Positions 41,049-50,648 of a DNA stretch of 64,000 nt are shown here, piece by piece; the stretch's first letter is position 1; every line of letters starts with the position of its first letter. Both the position numbers and the translations under genes were made by a program. The notes under the pieces are model-generated. The model was not told the origin of the DNA. It did not search any database and worked only from the letters and a program-made list of their open reading frames with translations. This DNA comes from Clostridia bacterium (GTDB taxonomy: Bacteria; Bacillota; Clostridia; Christensenellales; Christensenellaceae): the NCBI GenBank assembly GCA_017531505.1, contig JAFXKX010000008.1, positions 1-64,000 of the forward strand, given 5' to 3'.

Positions 41049-42503
41049 TTATGCCAATTCTTTGTGCAGTTTTTCGATGGAGTAGTCCAGACGGGCCAGC
41101 GTCTCTTCCTTGCCCAGCAATTCTGCGATCTCGGTCGCACCGCCAGGGGTGACTGCCGTGCCGGTAATGGCGATACGTACAGGCCACAATACTCTGCCGC
41201 TCTTGACCTCTGCCTTTTCTGCTACTGCCAGCAGCGTTTCATACAGATTTGCGTTGGTAAATTCCTCTACCTGTGCCAACGCTTCTCTTGCACTGTGCAG
41301 GATCTCTACAGAGTTTTCTGCAGTGGTCTTCATCTTCTTGTGCGTATACAGCGCCAGATCATACGCAGGCATCTCGTTGAAGAAGCTTACCTTTTCGCCG
41401 ATCTGAGACAATGTCTCCAGACGGGGCTGAATCAGTGCTGCCAATCTCTCCATATCCATCGGGCGGGTGATGGCTTCGTCAAAATAGGGCTTTGCGCGCT
41501 CCATAAAATCTGCCAGACTAAGGGAACGGATATATTCGCCGTTCATCCAGGTCAGTTTCTCGGTATCAAAGATCGCAGAAGACTTGCTCAGGCCTTCCAG
41601 AGAGAATACCTGTGCCAGTTCTTCCAGAGAGAACAGTTCTCTCTCGCCGCCGGGATTCCAGCCCAGCAGAGCGATATAGTTGATGATCGCTTCTTTCAGA
41701 TACCCCTTCTTGATCAGATCTTCGTAAGAAGCATCGCCGTTACGCTTGGAGAGTTTTTTCTGCTTATCCTTCATGACCGGGGGCAGATGGATATAGGTAG
41801 GTCTGTCCCAGCCAAATGCATCGTACAACAGATTGTATTTGGGGGTGGACGACAGATATTCGATACCACGGATAACGTGGGTGATCTCCATCAGATGGTC
41901 ATCGATAACGTTTGCCAGGTTGTAAGTGGGCCAGCCATCGCTCTTGAGCAGGATGTTATCTTCCATATCGGACATAGGTACGGTAATGGTGCCATATACC
42001 GCATCTTCATAGGAGGATTCGCCTTCCAGCGGGATGTTCTGACGGATAACGTATTCTTCACCCGCTGCAATACGCGCTGCCACTTCTTCCTTGGAGAGGT
42101 GCAGACAATGCTTGTCATACTTAAATACTTTGCCTTCTGCAGCAGCCTGCTCGCGCAGCGCATCCAGACGCTCTTTGGTGCAGAAGCAATAATATGCCGC
42201 ACCCTTTTCCACCAGCATTTCCGCGTATTTGCCGTAAATCTCTTTACGCTCGCTCTGTACATAAGGGCCGTAATCGCCGCCTACATCCGGGCCTTCATCG
42301 TAGGTAAGGCCGGTATCTTCCAGCGTACGGTAAATTACATTACCTGCCTCTTCTACCAGACGGTTGCGGTCGGTATCTTCCAGTCTCAGCAGGAAGTCAC
42401 CGCCGTTTTTGCGGGCAAACAACCATGCATACAGTGCAGTACGCAGATTGCCGATATGCATATAGCCGGTAGGGCTGGGCGCAAATCTTGTTCTAACTTT
42501 CAT
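41049..42503 (-). CDS. gltX: glutamate--tRNA ligase
   Basis: The 484-residue class I synthetase has the HIGH-type motif PTGYMHIGNLRTALYAW at the N-terminus and the KMSKS-type motif KKLSKRNGDASY. It charges tRNA-Glu. The C-terminal helical domain is complete. It lies 26 bp after glnS in the same operon. Presence of glnS suggests this GltX need not mischarge tRNA-Gln. Confidence 0.96.
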   Translation of the reverse strand: MKVRTRFAPSPTGYMHIGNLRTALYAWLFARKNGGDFLLRLEDTDRNRLVEEAGNVIYRTLEDTGLTYDEGPDVGGDYGPYVQSERKEIYGKYAEMLVEKGAAYYCFCTKERLDALREQAAAEGKVFKYDKHCLHLSKEEVAARIAAGEEYVIRQNIPLEGESSYEDAVYGTITVPMSDMEDNILLKSDGWPTYNLANVIDDHLMEITHVIRGIEYLSSTPKYNLLYDAFGWDRPTYIHLPPVMKDKQKKLSKRNGDASYEDLIKKGYLKEAIINYIALLGWNPGGERELFSLEELAQVFSLEGLSKSSAIFDTEKLTWMNGEYIRSLSLADFMERAKPYFDEAITRPMDMERLAALIQPRLETLSQIGEKVSFFNEMPAYDLALYTHKKMKTTAENSVEILHSAREALAQVEEFTNANLYETLLAVAEKAEVKSGRVLWPVRIAITGTAVTPGGATEIAELLGKEETLARLDYSIEKLHKELA

Positions 42504-42529
42504 AGGGTATTTTCTCCGTATATACGAAA

Positions 42530-44209
42530 TTATTTCACTGCTTTTTTAAAGGAATCTCTGAGCCCGGTGGTCATATTCATAACGATATGCTCGGGGGAGT
42601 GATCCTTGCTGTCTGCGCAGAAGTAGCCTTTACGCAGCAGCTGGAAGGTATCGCCTGCCTTGGCATTGACGATCTCAGGCTCGATATAGCCGTGCATTAC
42701 CTTCAAAGATTCATCGGACAGGCGCTCGATAAAGTCGCCTTCCTTATCATCGTCCATCAGCGGCCCATAGATGCGGTATTCTGCAGGCAGCGCGGTCTTG
42801 GCATCTGCCCAGTGCAGAGTACCCTTTACCTTACGGCCGGCATTGACATCACCGGTTTTGGAGAGCGGATCGTAAGAACAGATGATCGCCGTGATCTCGC
42901 CCTGCGCATCCTTCTCTACGCGTTCGCACTTGATGATATATGCGTTCTTCAGACGCACTTCACCGCCTACATACAGACGGAAGTATTTCTTGTTCGGGGG
43001 CACTTCCATGAAGTCTTCCTTCTCGATATAGAGTTCTCTGGAGAAGGAAACGGCATGTTTGTGTTCGCTGCCGGGCATATCCTCTGCCATAAAGACTTCG
43101 GTCTGATCCTCGGGATAGTTTTCGATGATCAGCTTGATGGGATCTACAACGCCCATCAGTCTGGGTGCCTTTGCATTAAGGTCCTCTCTTACGCAATGCT
43201 CCAGCATACCTGCATCCAGCGTGGAATCTGCCTTTGCAACGCCTGCACGGGTAAGGAAGTCTTTGATCGCCTCGGGGGTATAACCTCTGCGGCGCATACC
43301 GCACAAAGTGGGCATTCTGGGGTCATCCCAACCATCCACATGGCCGCCTTCCACCAGCGCACGCAGATAACGCTTGCTCATGATGGTGTCTGTAATATTC
43401 ATACGGGCAAATTCGATCTGGCGGGGATTGTGTTCAAACTCACACTGTTCGATTACCCAGTTATACAGCGGACGATGTGCTTCATATTCCAAAGAGCACA
43501 GCGAGTGGGTGATCCCCTCGATGGCATCCTGAATGGGATGTGCAAAGTCGTACATGGGGTAAATACACCACTTATCCCCGGTCTGGTGATGGGAGATGTG
43601 CATGATACGGTACAGTGCAGGGTCTCTCATGTTCATATTGGGGGAAGACATATCGATCTTTGCGCGCAGTGTGCGGCTGCCGTCTTCAAATTCGCCATTC
43701 TTCATCCGCTCGAACAGGTCGAGGTTCTCTTCTACAGAGCGTTCACGATAAGGGCTGTTCTTGCCGGGCTCGGTCAGAGTGCCTCTGTATTCGCGCATTT
43801 CTTCTTTGGAAAGGTCGTCTACATATGCCACGCCCTTCTTGATCAGCTTGATTGCCAGTTCATAGCACTCATCAAAATATTCAGAGCCGTAACACAGCTT
43901 ATCCCACTGATACCCCAGCCACTGGATATCTTCCTTGATGGCATCTACAAATTCTTCGTCTTCTTTTGCGGGGTTGGTATCGTCAAAGCGCAGGTTACAG
44001 CTGCCGCCATATTTCTCGGCAGTGCTGAAGTCTATCCACAGTGCCTTGGCATGACCAATGTGCAGATAGCCATTGGGTTCCGGGGGAAATCTGGTCTTGA
44101 TAGCTTGCACCTTTCCTTCGGCCAGATCCTGGTCGATGAATTCCTGTATAAAGTTTTCTGCTTTTTTCGCGGTTTCTTCAGCCGGTGCATTGTTCAAAAT
44201 TTCACTCAT
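42530..44209 (-). CDS. glnS: glutamine--tRNA ligase
   Basis: The 559-residue class I synthetase has [21 protein letters not shown] and the loop [14 protein letters not shown], with a C-terminal two-barrel anticodon-binding domain ([22 protein letters not shown]). It directly forms Gln-tRNA-Gln, an alternative to the GatCAB route. GlnS in Firmicutes is patchy and of transferred origin in general. The start at 44209 is supported by AAGGAA upstream; longer N-terminal readings lack an SD. Confidence 0.96.
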   Translation of the reverse strand: MSEILNNAPAEETAKKAENFIQEFIDQDLAEGKVQAIKTRFPPEPNGYLHIGHAKALWIDFSTAEKYGGSCNLRFDDTNPAKEDEEFVDAIKEDIQWLGYQWDKLCYGSEYFDECYELAIKLIKKGVAYVDDLSKEEMREYRGTLTEPGKNSPYRERSVEENLDLFERMKNGEFEDGSRTLRAKIDMSSPNMNMRDPALYRIMHISHHQTGDKWCIYPMYDFAHPIQDAIEGITHSLCSLEYEAHRPLYNWVIEQCEFEHNPRQIEFARMNITDTIMSKRYLRALVEGGHVDGWDDPRMPTLCGMRRRGYTPEAIKDFLTRAGVAKADSTLDAGMLEHCVREDLNAKAPRLMGVVDPIKLIIENYPEDQTEVFMAEDMPGSEHKHAVSFSRELYIEKEDFMEVPPNKKYFRLYVGGEVRLKNAYIIKCERVEKDAQGEITAIICSYDPLSKTGDVNAGRKVKGTLHWADAKTALPAEYRIYGPLMDDDKEGDFIERLSDESLKVMHGYIEPEIVNAKAGDTFQLLRKGYFCADSKDHSPEHIVMNMTTGLRDSFKKAVK

Positions 44210-44274
44210 GCCTAAGTTCCTTTCTTGTTTGTGTGAATTTATGGTATCTATATAGCAGTATACGCCATAATCCT

Positions 44275-44299
44275 TGTGTGCAAACGATTTTTGCACACA
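44275..44299. repeat. 10-bp perfect inverted repeat upstream of glnS
   Basis: TGTGTGCAAA (44275-44284) and TTTGCACACA (44290-44299) are exact reverse complements around a 5-bp centre. On the minus strand the right arm contains a -35-like TTGCAC 15 bp before TATACT, so the dyad overlaps the probable glnS promoter. There is no T-run, so it is not a terminator. Confidence 0.55.
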
Positions 44300-44370
44300 G
44301 TCAGTTAATTATATCATATCCTATCTTGCCGTATTTTTCAAATACCTGCGGCACTTTTTGCAAAATAAAT

Positions 44371-44397
44371 ATGCGCCGTTTATCCATACGGCGCATA
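44371..44397 (-). terminator. terminator after the HD-domain gene
   Basis: ATGCGCCGT-ttatcc-ATACGGCGCAT stem. On the minus strand it is followed by TTTATTTTG. Confidence 0.75.
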
Positions 44398-44405
44398 TCG
44401 TTCTG

Positions 44406-44891
44406 TCATACCTGATAAATTGCCTTGAGCAATGCCTTCCCGGCGGCCGTTTTGAACAACATTTCTCCGGCGGCCATAATTTTTTCGGGACTATACCCGC
44501 CTTCGCCTGCGTTCACCAGATAGTCTGCTTCCAACAGGATCCGGTGCTCCGGCGTGTTTACATCCGTCAGTGTATGATGATGCCCCACCAGCCATACCAC
44601 TTGTTCTGCTTGCCTGTCACTCACAGCAAACTCCTGCAGCAATGCTTTTGCCAGCGGCATACCTTCCAGTTCCTGCAATTTGCCGTTGGTATTCCCGTAT
44701 TTGGCGCGGCAAAGCGGGCAGGCGATGTCATGCAGTATTGCCGCCATCTCCAATACCAACTGTGCATCTTCCGGCAAACCCTCCAGTTTGCCGATCGTGC
44801 GTGCATAATTGTGCACTTTGACAAAGTGCTCTATATCACGCCGATTTCCCTCAGATGCCTGTATCATCCGCAGCATCAGTTTTGCAATCAT
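44406..44891 (-). CDS. HD-domain phosphohydrolase
   Basis: The 161-residue protein has the HD superfamily pattern: HFVKVHNYARTIGKLEG, AAILHDIACPLCRAKYG (His-Asp pair) and LVGHHHTLTD, ending with an Asp in LLEADYLVNAGE. These are metal-dependent phosphohydrolases acting on nucleotides or signal molecules; specificity is unknown. Its ATG overlaps the end of the first MFS gene by 4 bp, indicating translational coupling. Confidence 0.85.
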   Translation of the reverse strand: MIAKLMLRMIQASEGNRRDIEHFVKVHNYARTIGKLEGLPEDAQLVLEMAAILHDIACPLCRAKYGNTNGKLQELEGMPLAKALLQEFAVSDRQAEQVVWLVGHHHTLTDVNTPEHRILLEADYLVNAGEGGYSPEKIMAAGEMLFKTAAGKALLKAIYQV

Positions 44892-46066
44892 TTGTTTTCC
44901 CCCTGCACCGTGAAGTCACCGCGTTTTTTGCGATAACAGTACACAATACTGATAGCCACCGCTGCCAATACTGCCGCAGCGACCGATACCAGATACGCAG
45001 GTGCGATGCCTATCGCGTCGGATACCATACCCATCAGCGGTGTTACCAGAATACCGCCAATACCACTGCCCGCCATGATCAGCGAGGTTACACGGCCTGC
45101 ATTCCGGGGGAAACAATCGATGGCCACGCTCATCATCATGGGCCAGCACGGACCTGCCAGTATGCCAAAGATCGCACACCATACCACCGATACGCCCTTG
45201 ATCGGCACAAACGCCATCAGCAACCCCGCTGTGACCGCACCCATCAGACCTGTAAACATCAGTTTTTCCTTCACGCCCTTGAAACGGCTGGCTACCATAC
45301 GGCTGGCCACCATCGTCAGACCCATGACAGAAATAGACAAGCTTGCGCCTACCGGGTCATAAATCACTTCTGTAAAATAAGTGGATGCAAAGGTCATAAA
45401 GCCGGGCTCTATGAAGTTATACAGCATACCGAATGCCACCAGCATCAACGCCACCAGATCCAGGCGGAAGCGTCCGCCTTCTTCTTCGATGCGTATTACG
45501 CTGCCCTTTGCCTGCGGGCGCATCAGCAGCATCGCCACGCCGATCATCAGCGAACAGATCATCACCAGCGCATACAGACCACGCCAATGCATCCCCTGCC
45601 CAATGGCCCATGCCATCATAATGGGAGAGATCACGTTGCCCAGACTGTAGAATACTTCCGCCATATTGGCATAACGGTTGCTGTTTTGCGGATCCAGTTC
45701 GGTCAGCAGCGTAGGCAGTGCAGAGGGTGCGATCGCACCGCCGCTGGCCAAAACAAAAATACCGATTGCCAGCATGACGATGGATTCGGACAACAGTACG
45801 CACACGCTGCCCAAACAGTATACAACGGCACAGATGGCACTGATCACCCGTTTGTTATACTTATCCAGCAGCCCGCCAAACAACAGCGGCATCAGCAATG
45901 TCGGCACAAACTGCATACTGGTCAGTAACCCCATCTGCGTATTGGTCAGCGTAAATTCTTTGGTAATATAAATCAGGCTATACTGATAACCCGCCAACTG
46001 AAGCCCTATCATCAGCATCAGCATATAGCAAGTATATTCAAAAACCGTATTCCCTGCTTTTTTCAT
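44888..46066 (-). CDS. MFS transporter (AGPCWP group, copy 1)
   Basis: The 392-residue carrier has 12 predicted membrane segments. The loop 2-3 region has LFGGLLDKYNKR and segment 9 carries FGILAGPCWPMMMS, which recurs in the two MFS genes upstream. No substrate is evident; sugar or organic acid is likely given the neighbourhood. The promoter at 46098-46127 is clear. It is cotranscribed with the HD-domain gene. Confidence 0.85.
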   Translation of the reverse strand: MKKAGNTVFEYTCYMLMLMIGLQLAGYQYSLIYITKEFTLTNTQMGLLTSMQFVPTLLMPLLFGGLLDKYNKRVISAICAVVYCLGSVCVLLSESIVMLAIGIFVLASGGAIAPSALPTLLTELDPQNSNRYANMAEVFYSLGNVISPIMMAWAIGQGMHWRGLYALVMICSLMIGVAMLLMRPQAKGSVIRIEEEGGRFRLDLVALMLVAFGMLYNFIEPGFMTFASTYFTEVIYDPVGASLSISVMGLTMVASRMVASRFKGVKEKLMFTGLMGAVTAGLLMAFVPIKGVSVVWCAIFGILAGPCWPMMMSVAIDCFPRNAGRVTSLIMAGSGIGGILVTPLMGMVSDAIGIAPAYLVSVAAAVLAAVAISIVYCYRKKRGDFTVQGENK

Positions 46067-46097
46067 AACAGTTCTCCTCTTTCCTCAAAGTATATTT

Positions 46098-46127
46098 ATG
46101 GTAACACATCGCAGAAACCCCTGTCAA
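46098..46127 (-). promoter_or_regulatory. promoter of MFS copy 1
   Basis: On the minus strand perfect TTGACA (46122-46127), 18 bp and TACCAT (46098-46103), 31 bp before the start. Confidence 0.7.
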
Positions 46128-46249
46128 ACAGATGCGCTTCCTCATGGGAGATGCTGTCGTCCTTTCTCTTATGGAGCGTATGCAGGAGACCAGCGACACC
46201 ATGTTTGCCCGACACGCAGTTCCGGAATGATCCCCTCCCAAAAACGCAG

Positions 46250-46281
46250 CAAAAAGCCCTTCCTTCCGGAAGGGCTTTTGA
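46250..46281 (-). terminator. terminator after MFS copy 2
   Basis: AAAAAGCCCTTCC/GGAAGGGCTTTTG stem directly after the minus-strand stop at 46282. Confidence 0.88.
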
Positions 46282-47523
46282 TTATGCTCTTTTTCTTTTG
46301 TGTTTCGGTTGTGCATCCAGCCAGGCCTGCCCCTCGGGCACCAATCCACGCTTGCGGAAATCGCGGATACCGACCCATGTAACCAGTGCGCCCAACACAC
46401 AGAAGATCGCATTGACATAAAAGGCATTGCCTACGCCAATGGTATCTACGCACGCACCGATCACCAGACTGCCCAGATGATTGCCTGCCGTGCTGAACAA
46501 TGTCATAACACTGGACAATCTGCCCGAAGACTTGGGATCCAGCGATATACCCAGACTCATGATCGTCGGCCAGCACGGACCTGCAAATGCGCCGAACAGT
46601 ACACACCATACCAATGCCACAACGGGAATACGGAATACCGCCAACAACAATATACCGATCGTCGACAGCGCAAAGTATCCTACACTCATCCATACGCGGT
46701 TTTTGCTCAATTTGCTGCCCAACAGCCGCACCAATGTTGTTCCGCCGCGCACCGCGGATATACACAGAGATGCGCCCAGCACATCATCCAGTTCCAGTAC
46801 AAAATAATCTTTGATATAGATGAGAATTCCCATCTCCATAAACATATACAGCAGCAGCCCCATCCCCATACACAGGAACGCCGGCGTCAGCATGATGCGC
46901 TTGCGCGCCTTTGCCTGCTCTTCTGTTTCCACCATAGCCTCTTCTGCTTTGCGAATCGCTCTGCCGGGAGAAGGCACCAACACCACACCGATCAAAATCA
47001 CAAACAACAGACCCGCATTGATATAATAAATACCTCTCCAGGGCATTCTCAGCTGATTCATAAGCAGCGCCATCAATAACGGAGATCCGAAGGCACCCAG
47101 CGACAACATTCCCTGCTGACGGTTTACGTGCTCTGTGATATGCACAGGATCCAGCTTTGTCATGGCAGGATATACAACTGCGCCGGTAACAGAACTGCCT
47201 ATACCACCCACGATATATGCTGCCACAATCGCCCAAGGCCCTGCTGCCGTAGCATTCAGCAGTGCACCTGCTACCGTCAGGCTGCCTCCTGCAAGAATTG
47301 CTTTTTTGGGTTCGAATTTATCCAGTATGCCGGCAAACAACACCGTCATCACGATGCTGACCACCATCTGTACAGACGATATGGTCGCCATCAGCGTACT
47401 GCTCAGGCCGAACTCTGTTTTCATTTCCAATAATGCAAATTGGGCACCACCCGCACTGACACCGGTGTAAAAACTCAGCGCATAGCACAACCATATAAAA
47501 ATCGGGATTTTTACTTTCCGCAT
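46282..47523 (-). CDS. MFS transporter (AGPCWP group, copy 2)
   Basis: The 413-residue 12-segment carrier has LFAGILDKFEPKKAILAGG in loop 2-3, FGAFAGPCWPTIMS in segment 9 and a C-terminal GIRDFRKRGLVPEG. It closely resembles copy 3 throughout, and copy 1 less so. It has its own promoter and terminator and so is transcribed independently. Substrate unknown. Confidence 0.87.
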   Translation of the reverse strand: MRKVKIPIFIWLCYALSFYTGVSAGGAQFALLEMKTEFGLSSTLMATISSVQMVVSIVMTVLFAGILDKFEPKKAILAGGSLTVAGALLNATAAGPWAIVAAYIVGGIGSSVTGAVVYPAMTKLDPVHITEHVNRQQGMLSLGAFGSPLLMALLMNQLRMPWRGIYYINAGLLFVILIGVVLVPSPGRAIRKAEEAMVETEEQAKARKRIMLTPAFLCMGMGLLLYMFMEMGILIYIKDYFVLELDDVLGASLCISAVRGGTTLVRLLGSKLSKNRVWMSVGYFALSTIGILLLAVFRIPVVALVWCVLFGAFAGPCWPTIMSLGISLDPKSSGRLSSVMTLFSTAGNHLGSLVIGACVDTIGVGNAFYVNAIFCVLGALVTWVGIRDFRKRGLVPEGQAWLDAQPKHKRKRA

Positions 47524-47563
47524 ATATTACTGTCTTTCCCCTTCTATATTTCCTTTCCTCTTT

Positions 47564-47592
47564 ATTGTATTTGCAAAATTTGTAATTCGCAA
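47564..47592 (-). promoter_or_regulatory. promoter of MFS copy 2
   Basis: On the minus strand TTGCGA (47587-47592), 17 bp and TACAAT (47564-47569). Confidence 0.68.
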
Positions 47593-47614
47593 GTATCTTA
47601 TTGAGGATCTCTTC

Positions 47615-47649
47615 AAAAAAACAAGGTCAGCCGACGGCTGACCTTGTTT
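47615..47649 (-). terminator. terminator after MFS copy 3
   Basis: ACAAGGTCAGCC-gac-GGCTGACCTTGT with an A-run on its left (T-run on the minus strand), just after the stop at 47656. Confidence 0.9.
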
Positions 47650-47655
47650 ATCCGT

Positions 47656-48885
47656 TTAATTTTTTGCTTTCAGTTCCATCCATTCCGGGCCTTCGGGCGC
47701 AAAGCCGCGCTTGCGGAAATCCTTGACACCGATCGCCACCACGATCGCGCCAATAATGGCAAAGGCTGCAGCCACATAGTAGGCATTGCCTACGCCCAAT
47801 CCGTCTATGCAGGCACCGATAAATACATTGCCCAGATTGTTGCCGATATTGTTAAACAGCATCAGAATGCTGGACAACTTACCGGATTCTTTACTGTCGA
47901 GGCTAAGACCCATTGACAGCGCTGTAGGCCAGCAGGGACCTGCCACAATACCAAACAATGCACACCATACCAGCGATACGATCGGGATACGGAATACCGC
48001 CAACAGCAGTACGCATACACCCGACAGTACCATGGAGCCCATGCACAGCCATACTCTGTTCTTGATGATGCGGTCGCCAAACAATCTGCTCAGCGTCATG
48101 CCACCGCGCACCATCGAAATGCACAACGATGCCCCCAGCACATCACCCAGTTCCAGCACGAAGTAATCTTTTGCGTAGTTGAGCACGCCGATCTCCATGA
48201 CCATATAAATACCCAGGATCAAGCCCATACAGATAAATGCAGGCGTCAGGATCAGGCGCTTTCTTGCCCGCTTTTCTTCCGGTGTTTCCGCTGCGATAGC
48301 CTGTACATCCAGCGATTTACCGGGGGAAGTAGATACTATGAAGCCGATAGCCACCAACACCAGCATACCCGCGCTGACATAATAGCTCCATCGCCAGCCC
48401 AGTCCCAGTTTATTGATCAATACCGCCATGATCAGCGGTGCAATGGTCGCCCCCAGCGTCAACGCACCCTGCTGACGGTTTACGTGCATGGTAATGCGGT
48501 CGGGATCCAGTTTCGACATCGCGGGGAAGGGCACTGCCAGCAAAATGTTGCTGCCGACGCCGCTGATCAGATAAGAAACGGTCGTCATCAGCGGGCTGAC
48601 GGATAAGCCTGCCACCAGGCTGCCGCTGATGGATACCGCACAACCGATCAGGATCAGTTTCTTGGGATCCAATTTATCCAGAATACCGCTGAACAGCAGC
48701 GACATTCCCAGAGAAGTGACCATAGACGCCGATGTAATGATCGCCATCACCGCACTGCCGATCTCAAACTCTGTCTTCATATCCAGCAATACAAACTGCG
48801 ATGCAGACATATTGAAACCGGTATAGAAATTAAGCACATAACACAGCGCAATAAATAACGGCAACTTCTTTTTTCTTTGTTCCAT
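47656..48885 (-). CDS. MFS transporter (AGPCWP group, copy 3)
   Basis: The 409-residue 12-segment carrier has LFSGILDKLDPKKLILIG, FGIVAGPCWPTALS and GVKDFRKRGFAPEG, and is the nearest relative of copy 2. Tandem duplication is the simplest explanation. The start at 48885 is set by GAGGGAG upstream. TTCAAATCT (48904-48912), which resembles the element found upstream of the dehydrogenase paralogues, lies just before it. It begins 66 bp after rlmH. Confidence 0.87.
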   Translation of the reverse strand: MEQRKKKLPLFIALCYVLNFYTGFNMSASQFVLLDMKTEFEIGSAVMAIITSASMVTSLGMSLLFSGILDKLDPKKLILIGCAVSISGSLVAGLSVSPLMTTVSYLISGVGSNILLAVPFPAMSKLDPDRITMHVNRQQGALTLGATIAPLIMAVLINKLGLGWRWSYYVSAGMLVLVAIGFIVSTSPGKSLDVQAIAAETPEEKRARKRLILTPAFICMGLILGIYMVMEIGVLNYAKDYFVLELGDVLGASLCISMVRGGMTLSRLFGDRIIKNRVWLCMGSMVLSGVCVLLLAVFRIPIVSLVWCALFGIVAGPCWPTALSMGLSLDSKESGKLSSILMLFNNIGNNLGNVFIGACIDGLGVGNAYYVAAAFAIIGAIVVAIGVKDFRKRGFAPEGPEWMELKAKN

Positions 48886-48951
48886 TGTTTTTCTCCCTCT
48901 TCCTTCAAATCTCTCTATTGCATGACCGGCATCCCCGCCGATCGGATACAC

Positions 48952-49428
48952 TTATTTATGATAGGTCTCTCCATGCATGATCTTGAATGCACGGAACAAC
49001 TGTTCCAGTAATATGATCCGCGCCAACCGGTGCGGGAATGTCATTTTCGAGAAAGAGATCAGCCCTGCGGACTGCCGCTTTAACTCGTCTGCCAAACCAA
49101 ATGACCCGCCGATGAGAAAAGCCAGATCTTTGCCGGCATCTCTGTCTGCGCGGATACGTTTTGAAAACTCCACCGAATCCTGCTGCTTGCCTTCGGAGGC
49201 CAGCGCATATACCCGGTCAAACCCCTTTAGGGCGGCCAGCACACGCTCACCTTCCTTTTTCAGGATAGCGCGTACCTCTCCCTCCGATGCATTTTCGGGG
49301 GTACGTTCATCGGCTACTTCCACCACTTCGATATTGCAAAAACGGGACAGCATTTTACAATACTCCTGCTGTGCCTGCTTCCAGTAGCTTTCTTTCATTT
49401 TTCCGACGGAAATGATACGTATCTTCAC
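48952..49428 (-). CDS. rlmH: 23S rRNA pseudouridine(1915) N3-methyltransferase RlmH
   Basis: The 158-residue SPOUT methyltransferase has KIRIISVGKMKE, FLIGGSFGL and the C-terminal knot FPHRLARIILLEQLFRAFKI with the invariant YHK end. It methylates pseudouridine 1915 of 23S rRNA in assembled 70S ribosomes. It follows walJ by 12 bp; in Bacillus these genes also lie close together near the origin. Confidence 0.97.
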   Translation of the reverse strand: MKIRIISVGKMKESYWKQAQQEYCKMLSRFCNIEVVEVADERTPENASEGEVRAILKKEGERVLAALKGFDRVYALASEGKQQDSVEFSKRIRADRDAGKDLAFLIGGSFGLADELKRQSAGLISFSKMTFPHRLARIILLEQLFRAFKIMHGETYHK

Positions 49429-49440
49429 AAAAACTCCCGT

Positions 49441-50235
49441 TTACTTCAACTGATATGTCCCGGTCACGCTGTGCCGGTTGGCGGTTGCCAATGCCATTTC
49501 TTTGCCCACGGCAATGCCTGCCTGCATACAGCAGTTACATACCGTGTCATACGCCAATTGTTTCAGATTATTATGGCTGCTCAGGTGCCCCAGCAAGATA
49601 CCGCGCACCCCTCTGCGGAACAATTCCACCGCTGCCTGCCCCGCATCCACATTGGATAAATGCCCCTTGGTGGATAAAATACGGTTTTTCAGCCGATACG
49701 GATATTCCCCGTTTCGCAGCATATCGATGTCGTGATTGGATTCCAGCAGCACAATGGTCGATCCTGCTGCGGCATCCAGCATCTGTGTCGTCACTTTGCC
49801 CGTGTCTGTCAATATGCTGACTTTACGCCCGCCGCCCATAATGGCATACCCCACCGGGTCTGCTGCATCGTGGCTCAGTGCGATAGGCTGTGCACAAATA
49901 TCTCCTATCAGAAACTCGTGCCCGTCGATCACACGCATATTGCGCAAAGCCACTTCTCCGATCTTTCCGCTCATCTGCTCCCATGTGCCGGCAGTAGCAT
50001 AAATGGGCAAATTATACTTTCGGCTGAGTACACCGGCCCCTTTGATATGATCCGCGTGCTCATGGGTGATCAAAATACCATCCAGTCTTCCCGCAAACTG
50101 CCCCACTTCCGATATTGCTTTTTCTATGGCGCTGCCCGTGGCTCCGGCGTCGATGAGCAGTGCTGTCTTATCTGTGGCAACCAGCGATGCGTTGCCCGAA
50201 GAGCTGCTCAGCAGCGGCGAAAACTGTAAACCCAT
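49441..50235 (-). CDS. walJ: MBL-fold exonuclease-like protein WalJ/YycJ
   Basis: The 264-residue protein has FSPLLSSSSGNASLV and the metal motif THEHADHIKG, then SHDAADPVGYAI, LLESNHDIDML and GHLSSHNN, the YycJ/WalJ pattern. In Bacillus WalJ is a 5'-exonuclease-type protein of the walRK locus affecting DNA repair. Here walRK is absent and only the walJ-rlmH pairing is kept. The start follows GGAGG. Confidence 0.92.
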   Translation of the reverse strand: MGLQFSPLLSSSSGNASLVATDKTALLIDAGATGSAIEKAISEVGQFAGRLDGILITHEHADHIKGAGVLSRKYNLPIYATAGTWEQMSGKIGEVALRNMRVIDGHEFLIGDICAQPIALSHDAADPVGYAIMGGGRKVSILTDTGKVTTQMLDAAAGSTIVLLESNHDIDMLRNGEYPYRLKNRILSTKGHLSNVDAGQAAVELFRRGVRGILLGHLSSHNNLKQLAYDTVCNCCMQAGIAVGKEMALATANRHSVTGTYQLK

Positions 50236-50303
50236 ATCTGCCTCCGTAAATTTCCTCTTTTATTATATATGGAAATTTTCGTTTTTCATAGGTTTTTACG
50301 CAT

Positions 50304-50333
50304 AAAAAAAGAACAGGTTTCCCTGCTCTTTTT
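50304..50333 (-). terminator. terminator after acpP
   Basis: AAAAAAAGAACAGG-tttc-CCTGCTCTTTTT just after the stop at 50338. Confidence 0.85.
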
Positions 50334-50337
50334 CATG

Positions 50338-50568
50338 TCAGTTGTTCTTAACCAATGCGATCAGATCTCCTACGGTGTGGATGTTTTCTTCCTGTTCGCT
50401 ATCGATCGTGATACCAAATGTATCTTCTACAGCCATGATGATCTCTACCAGATCCAAAGAGTCCATTTTGATATCCTTCAGAGCAGTCTCCTCATTGATT
50501 GCATCCAGTTCATTCTCGTCCATATTCAGCTGATTTGCCAAAATATCTTTGATTTTATTCAGTTCCAT
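50338..50568 (-). CDS. acpP: acyl carrier protein
   Basis: The 76-residue acidic four-helix protein has the phosphopantetheine attachment motif MDSLDLVEIIMAVED (Ser of DSL). It carries acyl chains in fatty acid synthesis. It is not next to other fab genes; an orphan acpP of this form could also serve a specialised pathway, but the sequence is ordinary. AAGGAA precedes the ATG. Confidence 0.93.
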   Translation of the reverse strand: MELNKIKDILANQLNMDENELDAINEETALKDIKMDSLDLVEIIMAVEDTFGITIDSEQEENIHTVGDLIALVKNN

Positions 50569-50648
50569 TGTTTTATTCCTTTCTTATAAATTCAAAAAAC
50601 AGTAAAAATTCCTTATATCTATCATTCTATACACAAAGCATGTATTCG

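Noticed and set aside
46132..46230. 32-codon plus-strand frame between MFS copies 1 and 2
   Set aside because: The composition looks protein-like, but there is no SD, the frame overlaps the promoter of MFS copy 1 on the other strand, and no homology can be named.
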